Shown here: piece after piece, positions 7,770-15,342 of the stretch | How the letters are laid out: every line of letters starts with the position of its first letter | How positions within the stretch are numbered: the stretch's first letter is position 1 | Assembly: GCF_022900255.1 (NCBI RefSeq) | Contig: NZ_JALIRM010000002.1 | Location: 1-64,000, forward strand | Source: Lederbergia wuyishanensis | GTDB taxonomy: Bacteria; Bacillota; Bacilli; Bacillales; Bacillaceae_C | DNA length: 64,000 bases | Direction of reading: 5' to 3' | Position numbers and translations under genes: made by a program | Notes under the pieces: generated by a model | Databases searched by the model: none | What the model saw: only the letters and a program-made list of their open reading frames with translations | What the model was told of the DNA's origin: nothing

Positions 7770-8432
7770 ATGGCCACCAACTTTTGGGCACCTATTAAAC
7801 TATCATTAGAAGTCGCTACTTTCTCAGGAATCATCGTACTAATTTTAGGATTACTATTCGGAAAGATGATGTCGAATAAAAATTTTAAAGGGAAGACTTT
7901 TTTAGAAACAACATTCCTTCTTCCGTTAGTATTACCGCCTTCTGTTGTTGGGTTCTTACTCATTGTGATATTTGGACGAAATAGCCCTGTTGGACAATTA
8001 ATAGAAACATTATTTAAACAACCGATTATGTTTACGTGGTGGGCAGCAGTTCTCGCTTCTACCGTTGTCGCATTCCCGCTAATGTATCAATCTGCGAAAG
8101 CAGGTTTTGAATCAATAGATTATGATATTGAAAATGCAGCACGTGTAGATGGAGCGAATGAAATCAAACTATTTGCATTTATCACCATTCCTCTTGCACA
8201 TCGAGCCATTATTTCAGGGGCCATTTTAAGTTTCGCGCGAGGATTAGGTGAGTTTGGAGCGACATTAATGTTTGCTGGAAACATCCCTGGTAAAACCCAA
8301 ACGATTCCAACTGCGATCTATATTGCGATTGATTCCGGAAATATGCAATTGGCTTGGATGTGGGTCGTAAGTATGGTGGGGATTTCTTTTTTGATGTTAT
8401 TAGCTGTACACTTAATGAAAGGAACTTCCTAA
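7770..8432 (+). CDS. modB: Molybdate ABC transporter permease ModB
   Basis: A 220-residue permease with about five membrane segments and the cytoplasmic EAA-type loop (NAARVDGANEIKLFAFITIPLA), where the ATPase docks. The N-terminal and membrane sequences (LLPLVLPPSVVGFLL, RGLGEFGATLMFAGNIPGKTQT) are characteristic of ModB. It completes the channel for molybdate with ModA. The gene is followed by a strong terminator rather than by modC, so the ATPase must be encoded elsewhere, shared with another transporter, or lost. In B. subtilis the related yvgL-yvgM locus is also known without an adjacent dedicated ATPase gene, as far as I recall. Confidence 0.92.
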   Translation: MATNFWAPIKLSLEVATFSGIIVLILGLLFGKMMSNKNFKGKTFLETTFLLPLVLPPSVVGFLLIVIFGRNSPVGQLIETLFKQPIMFTWWAAVLASTVVAFPLMYQSAKAGFESIDYDIENAARVDGANEIKLFAFITIPLAHRAIISGAILSFARGLGEFGATLMFAGNIPGKTQTIPTAIYIAIDSGNMQLAWMWVVSMVGISFLMLLAVHLMKGTS

Positions 8433-8437
8433 TATGA

Positions 8438-8468
8438 AGTCATTCCATTAATATGGAGTGACTTTTTT
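8438..8468 (+). terminator. Terminator after modB
   Basis: AGTCATTCCAT-TAAT-ATGGAGTGACT, a perfect 11-bp stem, followed by six T residues. It ends the modAB transcript. Confidence 0.85.
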
Positions 8469-8482
8469 CTTGTTAACAGTTC

Positions 8483-9214
8483 TTATATCAAGCGCCCCAT
8501 CCCCACACTCAAGGCTCGTCTGAATTTCTCTTTGTCATCCACTGTCATGTACACTTTCATAATCTCTTGCTTTTTTCCTAGAATACCAGTAGTTGTAATC
8601 GGTTGTTTGAGAGTAATTTCAAATTGAGGGGTGTCGAACTCAAGTAAAACCCCTTTAAAGACATCTTTATTCTTTTTTTCTTCAAAAAACTTCCCTCCGC
8701 CATTAATAGAGGCAATCTGATTTAAAGGGATTGTAATCTGTCTTCTTGATCCTACTCTAATAAAAAGCTCACTATTTTGAAGTAAAATCGGAAGCTGAAC
8801 GATTGCACGGTAATCACTAATCAGGTAAAGGACACCGTATACATTTAAGACCACATGAATCCATGAGATGAGTGGACTCCATTTATGAAAAAGGAAAAAT
8901 AGACCCACACTTTCAAGTAGAATGACGGTTAATAAAACAATTAGAATGCCCTTATACCCGACGTTTTTATGATAAGAATAAGGACTAACCATCCCTTTAT
9001 TGGACTTCCTTGAAAACAAATAATAAAACATCGTGATTTCTCTAGTTACAATCATCGCCACTGGCTTTGGAAGTGATTCCGAAAGAACCGTTTCGACCTT
9101 TTCAATAAAGGATTTTTCCTTTCCAAGCTTCTTATAGCTTTTTGATAGTTTATACACTCTAAAAATTAAGAAACTAATTAATATGATTTCGATGACAATA
9201 ATATAGACCTTCAT
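8483..9214 (-). CDS. Membrane protein with C-terminal soluble domain (unknown function)
   Basis: A 243-residue protein. Residues 1-20 form one membrane segment, a charged region follows, two further segments lie around 90-145, and the last 100 residues are a soluble strand-rich domain (SELFIRVGSRRQITIPLNQI) resembling a PH-like fold of bacterial membrane proteins. I do not recognise the family. It is a single-gene unit, convergent with modAB and divergent from the MarR gene. The start ATG has GAGGATTT upstream. Confidence 0.65.
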   Translation of the reverse strand: MKVYIIVIEIILISFLIFRVYKLSKSYKKLGKEKSFIEKVETVLSESLPKPVAMIVTREITMFYYLFSRKSNKGMVSPYSYHKNVGYKGILIVLLTVILLESVGLFFLFHKWSPLISWIHVVLNVYGVLYLISDYRAIVQLPILLQNSELFIRVGSRRQITIPLNQIASINGGGKFFEEKKNKDVFKGVLLEFDTPQFEITLKQPITTTGILGKKQEIMKVYMTVDDKEKFRRALSVGMGRLI

Positions 9215-9329
9215 TCTAAATCCTCTTTTCGAGTTGATTTATTAAAGTATTTCGTATAACATTTAAGTAAACTTAAATATTTATCTAAGTTAAATATTAA
9301 CATAATTTAATGATTGGAGGGAATAAAAA

Positions 9330-9770
9330 ATGGACCTGAAAAAAATATTATTAGAGGCCAATCAGTTTTCTGAAGAAATTAAGTCTGTTTTTATAAACGA
9401 ATACAAAAAAATATTAGACGAGCACGACCTTTCTTCTAAGCAATCGCTCGTTTTAAACATTTTGCATAAACGTAAAAAACTGACAATGAACGAAATTGCA
9501 GGAATTATTAATGCTACCCCGAGTGCAGCAAGCCAATTTATTCGAAAACTAGAAAAACAACAGTATGTTAAAAGGGAAGTCAATATAGATAATCGAAGAG
9601 AAGTATTTGTTTTGTTAGATAACAAAGGGGACGATTTTTATAAAGAACTAAAGGCAGTAGACGAAATGGTTTTGGAAAAATACTTTTTGCAATTGTCAAA
9701 AGAGGATCTTTTAAAATACCATGAAATATTAAAAAAGTTGCACGAAATTGTTGTTAAACAGGAGAAATGA
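9330..9770 (+). CDS. MarR-family transcriptional regulator
   Basis: A 146-residue winged-helix protein. The MarR core is clear: LTMNEIAGIINATPSAASQF (helix-turn-helix) followed by IRKLEKQQYVKREVN and the wing NRREVFVLLDNKG. Members are dimeric repressors released by small ligands or oxidation; there is no cysteine here, so ligand control is more likely. GGAGG lies 7 nt before the ATG. It is directly followed by a CPBP membrane protease gene and probably regulates this two-gene operon. The AT-rich region just upstream of it is the likely operator, but no clean palindrome was found. Confidence 0.9.
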   Translation: MDLKKILLEANQFSEEIKSVFINEYKKILDEHDLSSKQSLVLNILHKRKKLTMNEIAGIINATPSAASQFIRKLEKQQYVKREVNIDNRREVFVLLDNKGDDFYKELKAVDEMVLEKYFLQLSKEDLLKYHEILKKLHEIVVKQEK

Positions 9771-9772
9771 AC

Positions 9773-10501
9773 ATGGACATTATTATTTGGCTGGTTATTA
9801 CATTTCTTTTTCTTTACGAACCTATTTATGGCTACTTTGATTATCAAAAATTTAAAGAAAGAGTCCGTAGGAATCCAAATGAACGTACAAAATATTATAA
9901 AAAAGTAATGGTAGGTCTGTGGATTCCCACATTGGTCATACTTGGTTTAGTGATATTTGGACCTTTAACATGGCACGATATTGGCTTAAGGGGCATTACA
10001 TTGGATACTGATCCATTAGGAACTTGGGTTACCTATATCGTGATTGGCATTGCTATTTTATACACCCTCCTACTTATCTATTATTTTGTAGGTTCTAAAG
10101 TAAGTAAAAAAATACAACAAGAAATTATAAAAGCAACAAAGCGAGATTTAGAGAAAAGTAAATTTGCGGATATCATGCCTGTAACGAAAGAAGATAAAAA
10201 AGTTTGGACGTTTGTTTCCTGGACGGCGGGAATTACAGAGGAAATCATTTACCGTGGATTTTTAATCTTTGCTATACCTCATTTATTCCCATCATTATCA
10301 ATATGGGCTGTATTAATCATTTCATCTATAATTTTTGGACTCGCCCATACATACCAAGGTTTCAGTAATGTAGTAAGAACAAGTATCGTTGGTTTGTTTT
10401 TTGCTGTTCTGTATATGTGTTTACATTCTATTATCCCTGTAATGCTACTTCATTTTTTTATCGACTATATTGCAAAAATCAGTGATAGCGATGAAACATG
10501 A
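9773..10501 (+). CDS. CPBP-family intramembrane glutamic endopeptidase
   Basis: A multi-spanning membrane protein of 242 residues with the CPBP (CAAX prenyl protease 2 / bacteriocin-processing, PF02517) motifs: EEIIYRGFL (paired Glu and Arg), FGLAHTYQG with the motif-2 His, and HFFIDYIAK near the C-terminus. These residues form the intramembrane glutamic-protease site. In bacteria such proteins serve in bacteriocin self-immunity, peptide maturation or signalling. ATG occurs at 9767 and 9773; the AGGAG at 9760-9764 fits 9773 better. Pairing with a MarR gene suggests induction by a small molecule. Confidence 0.88.
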   Translation: MDIIIWLVITFLFLYEPIYGYFDYQKFKERVRRNPNERTKYYKKVMVGLWIPTLVILGLVIFGPLTWHDIGLRGITLDTDPLGTWVTYIVIGIAILYTLLLIYYFVGSKVSKKIQQEIIKATKRDLEKSKFADIMPVTKEDKKVWTFVSWTAGITEEIIYRGFLIFAIPHLFPSLSIWAVLIISSIIFGLAHTYQGFSNVVRTSIVGLFFAVLYMCLHSIIPVMLLHFFIDYIAKISDSDET

Positions 10502-10560
10502 TAATTACTTCAAGGTAAGTTAGTTACAAAAAGTATACCTAGACAAAAAGATTTCACTAC

Positions 10561-10589
10561 TTACAATTTTCATAGTTGTCTTATACAAT
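10561..10589 (+). promoter_or_regulatory. Predicted sigma-A promoter of the aldo/keto reductase gene
   Basis: TTACAA, 17-bp spacer, TACAAT, about 30 bp before the start codon and upstream of a GAGGAGG ribosome binding site. Confidence 0.45.
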
Positions 10590-10620
10590 GAAAGGGATTA
10601 CTTGATGAGGAGGAATAACA

Positions 10621-11451
10621 ATGACTATTCAAAATATCAAGGATTATACGGTTTTAAACAATGGAGTACATATGCCTTGGCTTGGACTCGGCGTCTTTCA
10701 AGTAGAGGACGGAGACGAAGTGATTAACTCTGTTCAATATGCATTAGAGGCAGGCTACCGTTCGATTGATACGGCAGCTGGATATCGTAACGAAACTGGA
10801 GTTGGAACTGCAATTAAGCAAAGCGGGATTGCGCGTGAGGAGCTTTTTATTACGACAAAGCTAGCAAACTCTGATCAAGGTTACGAATCTACTCTACGTG
10901 CTTTTGAAGAAAGTCGCCAGAAGCTTGGTCTTGAATACATTGATTTATATTTAATTCACTGGCCGGGAAAAACGAAGTTCGTTGAAACGTGGAAGGCTTT
11001 TGAAAAGCTGCAGAAAGACGGATATATTCGTGCAATCGGCGTGAGTAACTTCAATATTCATCATTTAGAAACGCTTAAACAAAACAGCGATGTTATTCCT
11101 GCAGTGAACCAAGTGGAATTCCATCCTTTGCTTAATCAACAGGAGCTTCGTCAATATTGCATAAATGCAGGAATTCAATTAGAAGCTTGGTCTCCAATCA
11201 TGAAAGGAAACCTAGACCTGCCACAACTTACGGAGTTAGCTGAAAAACATGGTAAAACACCAGCTCAAATCGTCCTTCGCTGGGAGTTGCAACACGGAGT
11301 TGTAGTCATTCCTAAGTCTGTACGCAAAGAGCGCATACAAGAGAATGCTAATATTTTCGACTTTACTTTATCTGCAGAAGACATGAAGGCAATTGATCAA
11401 ATGAATCAAAACCACCGATTTGGATCAGATCCGGATGAGGTAATTTTTTAA
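10621..11451 (+). CDS. yvgN: Aldo/keto reductase, YvgN/YtbE-type (glyoxal/methylglyoxal reductase)
   Basis: A 276-residue NADPH-dependent aldo/keto reductase, the same length as B. subtilis YvgN and very similar as I remember that sequence. The catalytic tetrad is Asp50, Tyr55, Lys80 and His113 (in SIDTAAGYRNE, TTKLAN, LIHWPG). The C-terminal VVVIPKSVRKERIQEN binds the cofactor phosphate. YvgN and YtbE reduce glyoxal and methylglyoxal. It is a single-gene unit with a promoter at 10561-10589 and a terminator at 11461-11503. It lies next to an HxlR regulator gene and a second reductase, a carbonyl/redox neighbourhood. YtbE-type assignment is the alternative. Confidence 0.9.
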   Translation: MTIQNIKDYTVLNNGVHMPWLGLGVFQVEDGDEVINSVQYALEAGYRSIDTAAGYRNETGVGTAIKQSGIAREELFITTKLANSDQGYESTLRAFEESRQKLGLEYIDLYLIHWPGKTKFVETWKAFEKLQKDGYIRAIGVSNFNIHHLETLKQNSDVIPAVNQVEFHPLLNQQELRQYCINAGIQLEAWSPIMKGNLDLPQLTELAEKHGKTPAQIVLRWELQHGVVVIPKSVRKERIQENANIFDFTLSAEDMKAIDQMNQNHRFGSDPDEVIF

Positions 11452-11460
11452 AATAAGTTA

Positions 11461-11503
11461 GCGTAGAGCCCTATTTACAGGTAGGTTGTCTCTACGCTTT
11501 TTT
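11461..11503 (+). terminator. Terminator of the yvgN-like gene
   Basis: GCGTAGAG ... CTCTACGC, a perfect 8-bp stem, followed by six T residues. Confidence 0.85.
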
Positions 11504-11608
11504 AATAAAACACTATATAACTTGGTCATTACAACGGGAGTCGTACATTAAACAATACGATGATAGGATATATTTACATTTCGTATTCTTAATCTCGCCA
11601 TAACATAC

Positions 11609-11929
11609 CTAAGCCCATTGAGATCCCCAAATCTTCATTTCTTTTAATATTTTATGTAACGCTTGTCCTTTCTCTGTTAAGGAATATTCTACCGTAACAG
11701 GAACAGTTGGGGTCACTTTGCGTATGACTACTTCATTTTCTTCTAAGTGGCGCAGCGTATCTGTTAAGGCCTTTGGGCTAATTTTGGGAATTGATTTTTG
11801 GATTTCGCCGAAACGTTTTGTTCCTTCGAAAAGCTGCTTCAAAATAAGAAAAGACCATTTGCCGCCAATGATATTTAAAGCCTTTTCAATTGAACATTCT
11901 ATTACTAGTTCTTCCTTTAATTCCTGCAT
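11609..11929 (-). CDS. HxlR-family transcriptional regulator
   Basis: A 106-residue winged-helix HxlR/MarR-like regulator with the family signatures CSIEKALNIIGGKWSFLILK, FGEIQKSIPKISPKALTDTL and VEYSLTEKGQAL. Cys12 lies close to the N-terminus, where YodB, CatR and HypR carry their redox-sensing Cys, so thiol-based sensing of quinones or reactive carbonyls is plausible. A 21-bp palindrome at 11956-11976 lies between this gene and the divergent epimerase-reductase operon and probably binds this protein. Confidence 0.9.
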   Translation of the reverse strand: MQELKEELVIECSIEKALNIIGGKWSFLILKQLFEGTKRFGEIQKSIPKISPKALTDTLRHLEENEVVIRKVTPTVPVTVEYSLTEKGQALHKILKEMKIWGSQWA

Positions 11930-11955
11930 TACTGCATCCCCCTAAAAGTAAATAG

Positions 11956-11976
11956 TAACTATAAATATTATAGTAA
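11956..11976. promoter_or_regulatory. Palindromic operator candidate for the HxlR regulator
   Basis: Arms ACTATAA and TTATAGT (7 bp, perfect) around ATA, with flanking T.A..A.T symmetry. ACTAT...ATAGT resembles YodB-type boxes (TACT-N7-AGTA, from memory). It lies 27 bp upstream of the hxlR start, between divergent genes. Confidence 0.5.
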
Positions 11977-12092
11977 ATAACCTATCTTTTATTATATCAA
12001 AAATATTTCACTACTTGTATTAAATGTTATAAACACCTATACTTCGAAGTGAGTAAGCGTTTTAATGTATGCCTAATCGAGAGGTGATCAAC

Positions 12093-12950
12093 ATGCCAAA
12101 AGTCGTCATAACTGGTGGAAGTGGTCTATTAGGACCTTCAGTAATAAAAGAGTTTTTAAATAACGGCTATGAAGTGGTCAACGCAGACACTAAAAAGCCA
12201 AAAGAGGAGCTTTGCAGGACTGTCATTACGGATCTAACAAACCTTGGAGAAGTACACGGGGTTTTGGTTGGAGCAGATGCGGTCGTTCACCTTGCTGCTA
12301 TTCCGGTCGCGTATTCACATCCGAATGAAGTGACTTTTCAAAACAACGTCATGTCCACGTACAATATTTTAGAAGCTGCTGGTAATTTAGGCATTAAAAA
12401 GGCGGTTATCACTTCAAGCGAGTCGTCCTATGGTATCGTTTTTACCAGGAACTCATTAGAGCCAAAATATGTACCAATCGATGAGGAACATCCGCAATTA
12501 CCAGAAGATAGTTATGGATTATCCAAAATTGTGAATGAACAAACAGCTGATATGATTCATCGGAGAACTGGAATGCAAGTCGTTTCTATGCGTTTAGGAA
12601 ATGTCATAACTCCTGAGATGTATGCTAACTTCCCAAGCTTTATACGTGTCCCAGAGCAAAGAAAAACGATTCTTTGGAGTTATATTGATTCAAGAGATGC
12701 CGCAACAGCGTATCGACTTGCTGTTGAAACGGATGGACTTGGGTCTGTTGCGTTAAATATAGCAAATGATGAATCAAGTATGGATATTGAAAGTAAGCAG
12801 TTGATGGAGCTCGTTTATCCAAATGTAAAAGAGTTCAAAAAAGAATTAAATCGTTTTGAAACGCTATTTAGCAATGAAAAGGCAAAAAAGCTATTAAACT
12901 GGCAGCCTGTTCATAGATGGAGAAATTATGTGGAAGTCTCCAAATCCTAA
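12093..12950 (+). CDS. NAD-dependent epimerase/dehydratase family protein
   Basis: A 285-residue extended short-chain dehydrogenase. The Rossmann motif is TGGSGLLG near the N-terminus, followed by VVHLAAIP, the catalytic Ser region SSESSYG and YGLSK (Tyr and Lys). The family oxidises or epimerises NDP-sugars or reduces small carbonyls; there are no residues that fix the substrate. An upstream ATG at 12069 is in frame, but GAGGTGAT places the start at 12093. The next gene, an aldo/keto reductase, begins 29 bp after the stop, so both are likely one operon, divergent from hxlR. Confidence 0.85.
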   Translation: MPKVVITGGSGLLGPSVIKEFLNNGYEVVNADTKKPKEELCRTVITDLTNLGEVHGVLVGADAVVHLAAIPVAYSHPNEVTFQNNVMSTYNILEAAGNLGIKKAVITSSESSYGIVFTRNSLEPKYVPIDEEHPQLPEDSYGLSKIVNEQTADMIHRRTGMQVVSMRLGNVITPEMYANFPSFIRVPEQRKTILWSYIDSRDAATAYRLAVETDGLGSVALNIANDESSMDIESKQLMELVYPNVKEFKKELNRFETLFSNEKAKKLLNWQPVHRWRNYVEVSKS

Positions 12951-12979
12951 ACTAAAATGAGAATAAAGGAGAATAATTG

Positions 12980-13972
12980 ATGGTTTATATTGCAGATGAC
13001 AAAAGATATGACACTATGAAATACAACCGCACAGGAAATTCTGGACTTTTACTTCCAGCCATTTCACTAGGTCTTTGGCATAACTTTGGTGGTGTTGATA
13101 CATATGAAAATGGCCGCGCTATGCTTAGAAGAGCCTTTGATTTAGGGATCACACACTTTGACCTTGCAAACAATTACGGACCTCCTGCTGGGTCAGCTGA
13201 AACAATGTTTGGTCAAATGCTGGCGACAGATTTTAAACCCTACCGTGATGAAATGGTCATTTCTACAAAAGCGGGTTATTGGATGTGGAATGGTCCTTAC
13301 GGTGAATGGGGATCGAAAAAGTATATGATTTCTAGTCTTGATCAAAGTTTGAAACGAATGGGCTTGGACTATGTTGATATTTTCTATTCTCACCGTCCAG
13401 ATCCAAACACTCCACTTGAAGAAACAATGGGAGCTCTTCATCAAGTTGTGCAACAAGGTAAAGCATTATATGTTGGAATCTCAAGCTACTCACCAGAGCA
13501 AACAGAAGAAGCAGTTCGAATTTTAAATGATTTAGGAACACCATTGTTAATCCACCAACCAAGCTACTCCATGCTAAATCGTTGGATTGAAGATGGCTTG
13601 CAAGATGTTTTGGATGAAAGTGGTGTAGGTTCGATTGCATTCTGCCCATTACAACAAGGGCTGTTAACGAACAAATACTTAGGTGGTATTCCTGAAGATT
13701 CACGTGCAGCGAACCCAACAAGTTTCTTGAAAAAAGACCACATCACTGAAGATGTGATTCAAAAGGTTCGCCAATTAAATGATATTGCCGCTGAAAGAGG
13801 TCAATCGCTTGCTCAAATGTCACTTGCATGGGTACTTCGTGGTGGACGAGTAACATCCGCCCTAATCGGAGCTAGTCGCGTAAGTCAGATTGAAGATAAT
13901 GTTGCAACATTAAACAATCTTGAATTTAGTGAAGAAGAATTAGCTAAAATTGATGATATTTTAAAAGGTTAA
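12980..13972 (+). CDS. Aldo/keto reductase, YghZ/glyceraldehyde-3-phosphate-reductase type
   Basis: A 330-residue reductase of the AKR14/YghZ group, shown by NNYGPPAGSAE and MKYNRTGNSGLLLPAISLG. Tetrad residues are Asp61, Tyr66, Lys97 and His138 (FYSHRPDPNTP). E. coli YghZ reduces L-glyceraldehyde 3-phosphate and methylglyoxal. The start ATG at 12980 follows AAAGGAG; an in-frame TTG lies directly before it. It closes the two-gene operon with the epimerase-like protein. Context suggests detoxification of reactive carbonyls under HxlR control (inference). Confidence 0.88.
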   Translation: MVYIADDKRYDTMKYNRTGNSGLLLPAISLGLWHNFGGVDTYENGRAMLRRAFDLGITHFDLANNYGPPAGSAETMFGQMLATDFKPYRDEMVISTKAGYWMWNGPYGEWGSKKYMISSLDQSLKRMGLDYVDIFYSHRPDPNTPLEETMGALHQVVQQGKALYVGISSYSPEQTEEAVRILNDLGTPLLIHQPSYSMLNRWIEDGLQDVLDESGVGSIAFCPLQQGLLTNKYLGGIPEDSRAANPTSFLKKDHITEDVIQKVRQLNDIAAERGQSLAQMSLAWVLRGGRVTSALIGASRVSQIEDNVATLNNLEFSEEELAKIDDILKG

Positions 13973-13979
13973 TAGTAAT

Positions 13980-14018
13980 GAAAAATTCTTCGAGTAATTG
14001 TCGCTCGAAGAATTTTTC
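13980..14018. terminator. Bidirectional terminator
   Basis: GAAAAATTCTTCGAG / CTCGAAGAATTTTTC, a perfect 15-bp stem with T-rich arms both ways. It lies between the convergent reductase gene and the 14017-15210 gene, and overlaps the latter's stop codon. Confidence 0.85.
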
Positions 14019-15210
14019 ATTTAATTTTTACAATAAAATCTAGTAAATGATTATCACTAACAGGAAACTTAGTTTTTACATCAAGACTCTCACTATCTAA
14101 AACGATTATATGATTCTTGCTTTTAGCATTACTCATCTCTTTTACATAGATTTCTTTTTCTTCAGCGTTCTGATATAAGAGCTCATACCAGCTGTCCGTA
14201 TTAGCAAATTCTTGGTTAAATAGCTCAAATACCGGTTCATCTTTTAAATGGAAAATACCTAATGAATGCTTATCTTCTTCACCGCTTAAACAATATAAAA
14301 TTCTATGTTCATCTAAAGCCAACTGTCCATCTCCATAAATGTAATAATCTTGTGTCGGTTCATTTTTAAAAGGCTCAAATACCTTATACTGAAAATCTTG
14401 ATCATATACATACATCTTCCCATTTGCTCCGAGTATATAAGCATGATTATCCGTTGAAAAAAGAGGGGTTAAATCAACGTTATCTGCGCTAAAAGTTTCG
14501 TATGTAATAGATTCCTTATTTAAGTCTGTAACTCCAATTCCATGATATTCGTATTCATCTTCATCTCCGACTGTCCCTGCTGTCGCATATAAAATCTTTC
14601 CTCCAAAATGTAAGATTGGCGAAGAAAGTGGAGACCGATGATAATCTGTTTCGATGCTTTGTTGTGTAGTAGCGTTTGAAATTGACACTTTGAAGCCATC
14701 GAAATTTTCATTATAGCGTTGGTCGCCCGTTTTATGTGATGCTAGCGTCTGAAAAACAATATCATCTCCATAGTGCTCTATATGGTCAACTCCAACCTGG
14801 TTTTCCAGATAATCAACATTCACTTTTTTAAATATATTTTTTTGAATATCATAGGTAAAATAATATTCACCACCCATACCGCCAAAAAAGGAAATATATA
14901 ATTGATTCATATCATTCGGTTTCTGGTGTGGAATCATTCTTCCAAAGTCATCATCAAAAATTCTGTACTGTTTTACGACTTCTCCAGTATTGGTCACTTC
15001 TTTTACTAATGTAAATCCTTTAGAAAAACGATAATCCGTAGGATAAAAAAGAAGATAATGACCTTGGCTATCTGATGTCTCTGGAGAGAAATGTTCAATC
15101 CCATTTATACGATTATACTTATTTTTGCTTTGCCATTGTGTCAAAGGAACAATTAACAAAAATAAAAATGTAGAAAAAACAACTATATACAACCATATTT
15201 TTTTATTCAT
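14017..15210 (-). CDS. Membrane-anchored extracytoplasmic protein, propeller-like (unknown function)
   Basis: A 397-residue protein. Residues 5-22 form an uncleaved signal anchor, the rest is extracellular. The body consists of repeated strand-turn-strand units (GHYLLFYPTDYRFSKG, GKILYATAGTVGDEDEY, GNGKMYVYDQDF-like segments) that resemble a beta-propeller, but no standard repeat motif is exact. I do not recognise the family. Monocistronic: a terminator follows and a spacer separates it from the RND pump downstream on the same strand. Confidence 0.6.
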   Translation of the reverse strand: MNKKIWLYIVVFSTFLFLLIVPLTQWQSKNKYNRINGIEHFSPETSDSQGHYLLFYPTDYRFSKGFTLVKEVTNTGEVVKQYRIFDDDFGRMIPHQKPNDMNQLYISFFGGMGGEYYFTYDIQKNIFKKVNVDYLENQVGVDHIEHYGDDIVFQTLASHKTGDQRYNENFDGFKVSISNATTQQSIETDYHRSPLSSPILHFGGKILYATAGTVGDEDEYEYHGIGVTDLNKESITYETFSADNVDLTPLFSTDNHAYILGANGKMYVYDQDFQYKVFEPFKNEPTQDYYIYGDGQLALDEHRILYCLSGEEDKHSLGIFHLKDEPVFELFNQEFANTDSWYELLYQNAEEKEIYVKEMSNAKSKNHIIVLDSESLDVKTKFPVSDNHLLDFIVKIK

Positions 15211-15342
15211 GATTCCTCCGGATTTATAATTGGAAAAATTTAAATTTTATACCAATTATATACATAAACTAGTTTAAAATCCTCTCTATTTCCCCAATAA
15301 AAAAAGTACTGCAAAGAGATGTCTCCTTGCAGGACCTTTCCA

